From Streptomyces sp. DSM 15324 (GTDB lineage Bacteria > Actinomycetota > Actinomycetes > Streptomycetales > Streptomycetaceae): a stretch of 64,000 bases of DNA. The translations under genes and the position numbers were made by a program. This document shows positions 62,780 to 64,000 of the stretch, piece by piece. Position 1 is the first letter of the stretch, and every line of letters starts with the position of its first letter. Under the pieces are notes generated by a model. The model was not told the origin of the DNA, searched no databases, and was given only the letters and a program-made list of their open reading frames with translations. The stretch covers positions 1 to 64,000 of the forward strand of contig NZ_KQ949041.1 in NCBI RefSeq assembly GCF_001514285.1, written 5' to 3'.

Positions 62780-62944
62780 TCACCTCAGTGCCTCTCCTAC
62801 GACGGTGCGGGCGGCGCGGACGCCCCGGGACGGCTCGGTCCGGGCCACCGCCGCGTCCGGGACGGTGCCGGCGGCGAGCCGGGCGTGCCGCTCCACGGCG
62901 GCACGCAGGGCCGCGTCCAACATCGCCGGCCGCGGGACAGCCAC
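62780..62944 (-). CDS. Possible small protein or 3' gene remnant
   Basis: A 54-codon minus frame (GTG at 62944, or ATG at 62923) encodes LDAALRAAVERHARLAAGTVPDAAVARTEPSRGVRAARTVVGEALR, with amphipathic helix character. No family is recognised, and GACGAA is only a weak ribosome site. It may be the end of a deleted gene. Confidence 0.3.
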   Translation of the reverse strand: MAVPRPAMLDAALRAAVERHARLAAGTVPDAAVARTEPSRGVRAARTVVGEALR

Positions 62945-63006
62945 TTCGTCACGTCACCGTGGGCCGGCTCGCCGAGGCGGAGGAGCAGGCCGCCGCGCCC
63001 GCCCCA

Positions 63007-63957
63007 CTACCCCTCCCCCGTGTCGTCTCCGGTGTCCTCTCCGGCGTCCTCTCCCGTCTCCTCGTCCGGCCCGGCCTCGGTGGCCTCCGGGACCGCGTCG
63101 GGGTCCTCGGCCCCCTCGGCACCCTGGTCGTCCCGCGCCGTCCGGGTGTCCGGGCCGGCCTCGGGCCGTCGGTCCTCACGGGCCGTCGGACCTTCGCCCG
63201 CCGGGGCATCCGGGGGCCGGGCCTGAGCCGCCCCCGGCCCCGGGGCCGCCCGGCCGGCGGCCCCGACGAACGAACGCGCCAGCCGTTCACCGGTCACCAC
63301 GGCGGACTCGTGGCTCTCGATCGGGGTGGCGCGGGAGTCCCGGAAGACGATGTAGGTGACTCCGGAGGGGGTGCCGCCGCCGTGCGGGTCGGGGCGGATG
63401 CCCAGGGCCGCGGCGGTGGCGTAGGACGCCTCGCCGATGATGTCGGGCGGGCCCACGTCGCCGACGACCGCGTACTGGACCCGGTCGCGGTAGACGACCG
63501 CCGCCACCGCGCCTCCGCGCACCCCGTGATCGCGGGGGTTCCACCGGTCGCTCGCCTGGGGCACCACGATGTACGGCAGGGTCTCGGCGCTGAGGTAGCG
63601 GCCGTCGGACTGGGTGTACGCGGTGGTGTCGGAGAACAGCGGGTCGGTCCCGCTGTTGCAGTGCGCTCCTGGACGTCCGTCGCAGTCGATGTCCATGTCG
63701 GCCGTCCAGAACACCGCCTCGCGGGTGCCGCAGACCGGCACGGTGGCGGGCATCCCGTCGTCCGTGCGGTAGCGGCCCCGGGACACGGCGGCGCAGTCGC
63801 GTACCCGGGCCAGCAGGTCGGCGGCGCGGACGGCGCCCTCCTGGCGTATCCCGGGTGCACCCGGGCTGCCCCGGTCGTGGCGGGCGGCGACGGAGCCGGT
63901 GGTCGGGGCCAGCAGGACGAGGCCGGCCGCGGCCAGGGTCAGCGACTGGGCGCGCAC
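63007..63957 (-). CDS. Secreted GH75 chitosanase with acidic tail
   Basis: 316 residues. A signal peptide (MRAQSLTLAAAGLVLLAPTTGSVAA) is followed by the glycoside hydrolase family 75 domain (about 45-235): AVFWTADMDIDCDG, PYIVVPQASDRW and GDVGPPDIIGEASYATAAALGI with candidate acidic catalytic residues, ending VTYIVFRDS. The family hydrolyses chitosan outside the cell. The C-terminal 80 residues are low-complexity and acidic (EETGEDAGEDTGDDTGEG), unusual for the family. The GTG at 63957 has GAGAGGG upstream. The start is near the window edge, so its promoter is not seen. Confidence 0.88.
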   Translation of the reverse strand: MRAQSLTLAAAGLVLLAPTTGSVAARHDRGSPGAPGIRQEGAVRAADLLARVRDCAAVSRGRYRTDDGMPATVPVCGTREAVFWTADMDIDCDGRPGAHCNSGTDPLFSDTTAYTQSDGRYLSAETLPYIVVPQASDRWNPRDHGVRGGAVAAVVYRDRVQYAVVGDVGPPDIIGEASYATAAALGIRPDPHGGGTPSGVTYIVFRDSRATPIESHESAVVTGERLARSFVGAAGRAAPGPGAAQARPPDAPAGEGPTAREDRRPEAGPDTRTARDDQGAEGAEDPDAVPEATEAGPDEETGEDAGEDTGDDTGEG

Positions 63958-64000
63958 GTTGGGGGACCCTCTCGTGGGACGGTGACGGACACTCAGCCCA

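Noticed and set aside
1..64000. tRNA, rRNA, riboswitch and replication-origin searches
   Set aside because: No cloverleaf-like anticodon region, rRNA sequence, conserved riboswitch core or DnaA-box cluster could be recognised by reading. Weak structured RNAs could still be missed.

Overview
The window is very GC-rich and densely coded, with GTG starts, GTGA/ATGA stop-start overlaps and actinobacterial families such as DUF6083, DUF6479, SCO6745-type proteins, GAF/PAS-SpoIIE phosphatases and DUF418 membrane proteins. It fits a Streptomyces chromosome or a close relative. No rRNA, tRNA, CRISPR array or replication origin was recognised.

Layout. Bases 1-7450 are a decay-prone accessory stretch. 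It holds amidohydrolase and CocE-type hydrolase fragments, a UvrD-like helicase frameshifted before motif VI, an alcohol dehydrogenase with several indels, and an XRE regulator whose upstream region carries three copies of a 17-bp repeat. Bases 7.57-21.4 kb are a complete-looking myo-inositol island: a CUT2 ABC transporter, iolC, a Cgl0159-type aldolase, iolB, iolD, iolA, an IolE-like enzyme, a Hyi-like TIM barrel, iolG and a LacI regulator. The same palindrome (TAGAACGTTCTA, or versions with one change) lies at three promoters of this island. Bases 21.5-23.1 kb hold a dead HTH gene and an IS701-type transposase remnant. From 23.1 to 36.9 kb are mixed housekeeping and signalling genes: acyl-CoA dehydrogenase, a Cys-rich four-helix protein, a PAS-SpoIIE phosphatase, phosphoketolase, an RpiB-like isomerase, and a divergent hydrolase/HTH pair with AACCNGGTT repeats.

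Bases 37.2-42.9 kb form a compact locus of two paralogous DUF418 membrane proteins, an ABC exporter and a NarL-type response regulator whose histidine kinase gene is eroded. Three promoters here share one architecture: two repeats 22 bp apart, then TGCCGGATGG 27 bp after the second repeat. This looks like a small, apparently undescribed regulon. Bases 43.2-45.2 kb hold a LuxR stub followed by a collapsed operon (binding protein, permease and amidohydrolase joined by deletions). Bases 45.2-53.4 kb carry a GAF/PAS/SpoIIE phosphatase translationally coupled to a XylF-like lipoprotein, divergent from a complete XylFGH-like transporter whose binding protein is a paralogue of that lipoprotein.

Bases 53.4-64 kb hold a sigma factor fused to a zinc-finger/membrane module, a TetR remnant, a fused acyl-CoA mutase (IcmF type) with a palindrome upstream, an MFS permease, the dihydroxyacetone kinase operon dhaKLM and a secreted GH75 chitosanase. 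Repeated short indels in otherwise recognisable genes suggest either active gene decay or residual sequencing error. Read data would settle which.
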